From Egerieousia sp036639755 (GTDB lineage: Bacteria; Bacteroidota; Bacteroidia; Bacteroidales; UBA932): a stretch of DNA of 64,000 bases. Position numbers and translations under genes: made by a program. Where the stretch lies: NCBI GenBank assembly GCA_036639755.1, contig JAVWIB010000001.1, positions 1 through 64,000 on the forward strand, given 5' to 3'. Numbering within the stretch: position 1 is the stretch's first letter; each line of letters starts with the position of its first letter. Below, in pieces: positions 61,099 through 64,000 of the stretch. The notes beneath the pieces were generated by a model. It had not been told where the DNA came from, searched no databases, and was given only the letters and a program-made list of their open reading frames with translations.

Positions 61099-62799
61099 CT
61101 TATTAATCGATCTATATATATTTCAGTAACGGGGATTCTTCTTTTATTATCGGGATGCAAATCTTCTAAAGAGGCAGTAGGCATGTTTCCTTCTGTCGAT
61201 TCTGTTTTGTTCTCCAATCCGCAACAGGCACTTGACAGACTTGATTCTGTTTCCCGGGACGGATTAAGCTTGGAGCAGGTTCATTGTTACGGATTGTTGC
61301 GTATAATTGCGCAGGAGAATAACTTTATAAGGATAACAAGCGATTCAACAATCCGGCATATTTACAATTACTATAAAAGGGACTACATAGCCCATTCTAC
61401 AAATTATAAAAAGGGGTTTGACTATGCACGGGCCTCTCTTTATTATGCAATTATTAAATATAATATTAGAAGCAAGGATACGCTGGTGTATCCTCTTTTA
61501 AAAGAGGCGCAGGTGATTCTGGAGAAGACAATCTCCCGCCCCAGTTATTATATGGCAAGGGTAAATATGTATCTGGCTTTAATTAATAATGTTTATATGG
61601 ATCGTGATCTTGCAGATGGATATTATCAAAAAGCGTTTGATGAGTATGCTGCATTGGAAGACAAGCAAAGTATTGCTTTGCTGAAGGTTGACAGAGCACT
61701 GGCATGTATGATTTCCAGGCGATATGATCTTACCCTTATTTATCTAAAAGAACTTGAACAGGATAATTTACTGTTGAATGATGATATAAAATATGCTTAT
61801 TATAGTGCTTATTCTTCGTATTCTGCTGCAACACGGAATTATGCTTGTGCCATCAGATATGCTAAATTGGAGAGTAAACTTAAGAGTGAGACCAGGCGGG
61901 GGATCGATTATTCAAAGATATACTTTTCTGTTTCTAAGTATTATTCTTTTATGCAGAATGTGGATAGTGCTATTTTATATGCAAACAAAGCAGTAGAGAG
62001 CGTTGTAAAAACAGACGTTGCCGATGAGCGGCTGCATAATTATTATAGGAATGTGGGAGATATTTATTCGCTGGCAAAAGATTACAAACCGGCAGCGTTT
62101 GCATATAGAAAGGCATTTATGCATGCTCTTAACTCAACCTCTTCTTTTCATAAGAAAAGGCAGAAAGAGCAGGAGTTGCAATACAATATAATAATCCGGA
62201 AAAACAAGCTGGAAAAAATAGGGGATGAAAGACAGATTTTAATTTTGGTGGGGATTGTTGTGATACTGGCTTTTCTGCTATTACTGGTCTTACTTTTTTA
62301 TAAGTCCAAAATGAGCAAGGTATTCCGTCGGAGCATGGAATTTAAGCAGAAAGAGCTTGAAAAAGAACTGTTGCAGACAAAATCCATGGTAGATGTTGTT
62401 TCGGTTTCTCTGGGAGTATTACCGACGTTTATTGATAAAGTGAATGACTTATCGGCAAAAGTATTTGCGACGGATCCGTCTCTTTATGATGTGTTCCAAA
62501 GTGAGATTAATCTTGCAAAAACGGAGACCAGAAAGCGGTTGCTAAATCTGGTGAATAATGAATTACTGATTACGACAAGCCCTATTCTTAAATATCTGGA
62601 TACCTTAAGCAACCAGGAAAAAATGATTGTGTTGTTGCTGCGGCAGGATTATTCTATTAAATATGTGGCCAGTATCCTTAATATTACCCAATCGAGTGTG
62701 CGTGGAAGTAAAGTTAAAATTAAAGCCAAGGTAAAAGAGATGAATCTGGATGATGAGATTAAAAACGATATATTGCTGGGGCTTGGCTCTGCGTTGTGA
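61099..62799 (+). CDS. TPR lipoprotein with membrane segment, coiled coil and C-terminal HTH
   Basis: Protein of 566 aa from the chosen start MLINRSIYISVTGILLLLSG, with lipobox-like LSGCKSS. TPR-like helical repeats run to about 365 (KGFDYARASLYYAIIKYN; DLADGYYQKAFDEYAAL), then one membrane helix near 378-400 (LVGIVVILAFLLLLVLLFY), a coiled coil (about 410-430), and a C-terminal helix-turn-helix (VASILNITQSSVRGSKVKIK, about 527-546) resembling LuxR/sigma-70 region 4 helices. The plan, periplasmic sensor and cytoplasmic DNA-binding tail, is like DUF6377-type Bacteroidota regulators. The ATG at 61066 lies before a TATCTTTA box (61071-61078), so 61099 is preferred. Targets unknown. Confidence 0.75.
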   Translation, partial: LINRSIYISVTGILLLLSGCKSSKEAVGMFPSVDSVLFSNPQQALDRLDSVSRDGLSLEQVHCYGLLRIIAQENNFIRITSDSTIRHIYNYYKRDYIAHSTNYKKGFDYARASLYYAIIKYNIRSKDTLVYPLLKEAQVILEKTISRPSYYMARVNMYLALINNVYMDRDLADGYYQKAFDEYAALEDKQSIALLKVDRALACMISRRYDLTLIYLKELEQDNLLLNDDIKYAYYSAYSSYSAATRNYACAIRYAKLESKLKSETRRGIDYSKIYFSVSKYYSFMQNVDSAILYANKAVESVVKTDVADERLHNYYRNVGDIYSLAKDYKPAAFAYRKAFMHALNSTSSFHKKRQKEQELQYNIIIRKNKLEKIGDERQILILVGIVVILAFLLLLVLLFYKSKMSKVFRRSMEFKQKELEKELLQTKSMVDVVSVSLGVLPTFIDKVNDLSAKVFATDPSLYDVFQSEINLAKTETRKRLLNLVNNELLITTSPILKYLDTLSNQEKMIVLLLRQDYSIKYVASILNITQSSVRGSKVKIKAKVKEMNLDDEIKNDILLGLGSAL

Positions 62800-62803
62800 T
62801 TGG

Positions 62804-63808
62804 TCAAATGGATTCCAGTAGCATGTTGCACCCGCGCAGTTCTGAATCTTTAATACGTCCCTCAATGGTAAAAGAGCCGTTGGTAAAGGTTCTTCCCATA
62901 TCTTGAGTCTCCAGAAAAGAACAGGAGTTTATATTGGCCAGGTCTATGATGTTGACACCTCCTAACGGAGATGTTTCTTCCCCGATATAATAATGAAACG
63001 GATTATATAGGTTGCGGATGATGATCTTCATCCACGGAGGGGTATTAAAGATTCCTTCTTCTGTAGAGTATGCTTGTGAAAGTAATTCCGCCATCCCGTA
63101 TTCCGAGTGGATTTCTTTTACCCCAAATCCTTTTGCCAGCGTGTTGTGGAGCTGTTTGCGGGTGAGTTCCTCTCCGCGTCCTTTCATTCCGCCGGTTTCA
63201 ATAACGGTGAGCTCTGGAAAAGAGAGAGGGTGATTTGCAATAAAATCAAGCAATGCAAAACTTACCCCCAGCAGGATTGTTGTTCCCCCTTCTTCTTTTA
63301 ACCGGATTAGAATAGCGGCAAGCTCTGCGTGGTTGTACAGATAAAAGCCGCTCTGCGGTTTGCCACTTTGTTTTATGAGCTTGTCTGCCATGTATACCAA
63401 AGATGAACCTTCTCGCTCCAAATAAGAGGGTAAAAGGGCCAGAATGGTGTATTCTTCAGGCTTTCCGTAGAAGATTTCAAATGCTTTTGTAAAGCTGTTT
63501 TCATAAATAGATGTTTCCAGTACGTAATGTTTGGAAGGTTCCATTCCCGTGGTGGCACTACTTGTAAAAATAATTTGTTCCGGTGCGGGTGCCGAGACTA
63601 TTTTTTTTGTTTTGAAGAACCGGATGGGGAGAAAAGGAATCATGCCGGGGGCGGTGATATCGGCTTTGTTTTTACCGATGAGTTGAAGGTACTGTTTGTA
63701 TATGAGGTTGTTGGTTGCCTGATAATGAAAGATCTCCATGCAGAGTTCATCAAATTGTTCTGCTGATTTTATTTTAAATATCTGTTCTTTAATACAATCT
63801 ATATTCAT
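62804..63808 (-). CDS. LuxE-family acyl-protein synthetase/acyltransferase-like protein
   Basis: Protein of 334 aa of the LuxE family in the adenylate-forming (ANL) superfamily. Visible are FTSSATTGMEPSKHYVL (phosphate-binding-loop-like), IETGGMKGRGEELTRKQLHN, HSEYGMAELLSQAYS (the ANL A5-like motif) and GRTFTNGSFTIEGRIKDSELRGC at the C-terminus. LuxE activates fatty acids and passes them to LuxC in luminous bacteria; no lux genes are near, so the acid here is unknown. It starts 1 base after the GH3-like gene, so the two form an operon, and it converges on the TPR gene (4-base gap). Confidence 0.85.
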   Translation of the reverse strand: MNIDCIKEQIFKIKSAEQFDELCMEIFHYQATNNLIYKQYLQLIGKNKADITAPGMIPFLPIRFFKTKKIVSAPAPEQIIFTSSATTGMEPSKHYVLETSIYENSFTKAFEIFYGKPEEYTILALLPSYLEREGSSLVYMADKLIKQSGKPQSGFYLYNHAELAAILIRLKEEGGTTILLGVSFALLDFIANHPLSFPELTVIETGGMKGRGEELTRKQLHNTLAKGFGVKEIHSEYGMAELLSQAYSTEEGIFNTPPWMKIIIRNLYNPFHYYIGEETSPLGGVNIIDLANINSCSFLETQDMGRTFTNGSFTIEGRIKDSELRGCNMLLESI

Positions 63809-63809
63809 G

Positions 63810-64000
63810 TTACTGCTCGTTGGCTATTTTTAAGAGATCGTCTACAAACCGGCTATCGGGATAAAGACGGGGGACTTTATTCTGTCCTCCCAGTTTGCTG
63901 CGGCTCTCCATCCATTTGTAAAATGTTCCCTCCGGCAATGAGATCATTTTAAGTTGTTCCATGGTAGCACTGTTTTTTCGCTTTGCTTCGTAGTCGGAGT
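63810..64000 (-). CDS. GH3 auxin-responsive-promoter-like protein, C-terminal end only
   Basis: The last 63 codons of a gene that continues beyond the window: ...SDYEAKRKNSATM, then LPEGTFYKWMESRSKLGGQN, KVPRLYPDSRFVDDLLKIANEQ. The GTFYKW...KLGGQNKVPRL block is the C-terminus of bacterial GH3-domain proteins, which in plants join amino acids to auxin or jasmonate and in bacteria are uncharacterised acyl-adenylating enzymes. It directly precedes the LuxE-like gene on the same strand. Confidence 0.8.
   Translation of the reverse strand, partial: SDYEAKRKNSATMEQLKMISLPEGTFYKWMESRSKLGGQNKVPRLYPDSRFVDDLLKIANEQ

Noticed and set aside
61005..61217. A 70-codon minus-strand ORF opposite the start of the TPR/HTH gene.
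   Set aside because: It runs through a strong terminator hairpin and is antisense to the TPR/HTH gene's start; no supporting signal.
1..64000. Looked for CRISPR arrays, transposases, integrases, restriction-modification, toxin-antitoxin pairs and rRNA.
   Set aside because: None of the reading frames or repeats supports any of these; the region looks like stable chromosome backbone.

Overview
The window is a 64 kb stretch of a Bacteroidota chromosome, most likely order Bacteroidales. The evidence is a SusC/SusD pair driven by an ECF sigma factor and a FecR-type anti-sigma factor, a fused SecDF, Bacteroidota-only families (DUF4271, DUF2723, GldE, DUF5106), a FloA/NfeD pair, and the Bacteroidota promoter box TAnnTTTG in front of many genes. 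Two 10-N runs (32781-32790, 54950-54959) and damaged copies of two housekeeping genes (dnaE, uvrC) point to a draft or metagenome assembly, so single-base anomalies need raw-read support. I see no prophage, insertion sequence, CRISPR array, restriction system or integrated element.

Layout. 1-5670: an outer-membrane uptake locus on the minus strand, in the order ECF sigma, FecR, SusC with an STN domain, SusD (cut by the window edge). 5903-6081: a tRNA-Ser(GCU) unit with promoter and terminator. 6106-9418: a three-gene minus operon (propeller/SPOR envelope protein, NfeD, FloA). 9554-14271: secDF and tryptophanase. 14419-17081: rnr with a PqqD-like gene. 17169-22469: gpmI and dnaE. 22519-27645: a degenerate ThiL-like protein divergent from sufB-pnuC-sufC-sufD. 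27790-34261: B12-dependent ribonucleotide reductase, ispE, a LolC/E-type permease, rbfA and tyrS. 34349-39031: an S37 peptidase, DUF2156, YqaA, TadA and NhaD. 39195-44192: groES-groEL, bcp, a LUD protein, a phosphopantetheinyl transferase and GldE. 44428-51188: tRNA-Gln, a thioredoxin-like lipoprotein, a Na/Pi cotransporter, a large HExxH/propeller/barrel protein and a second PnuC. 51181-54908: interrupted uvrC divergent from a bifunctional amino-acid-lipid acyltransferase. 55001-57549: SUI1, DUF4271, hemD, rnpA, yidD. 57717-64000: DUF2723 membrane protein, a candidate small RNA, a TPR/HTH lipoprotein, and a LuxE-like plus GH3 pair cut by the window end.

Most of the content is core metabolism and envelope biogenesis. 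The best leads are: uvrC with two in-frame stops four codons apart; a ThiL homologue that has lost its metal-binding aspartates; a promoter-to-terminator unit at 60945-61055 that holds no gene and may be a small RNA; a pnuC gene placed inside the suf operon; and a predicted outer-membrane protein that combines a zinc-protease motif, a beta-propeller and a barrel. I did not find a clearly new multi-gene system.
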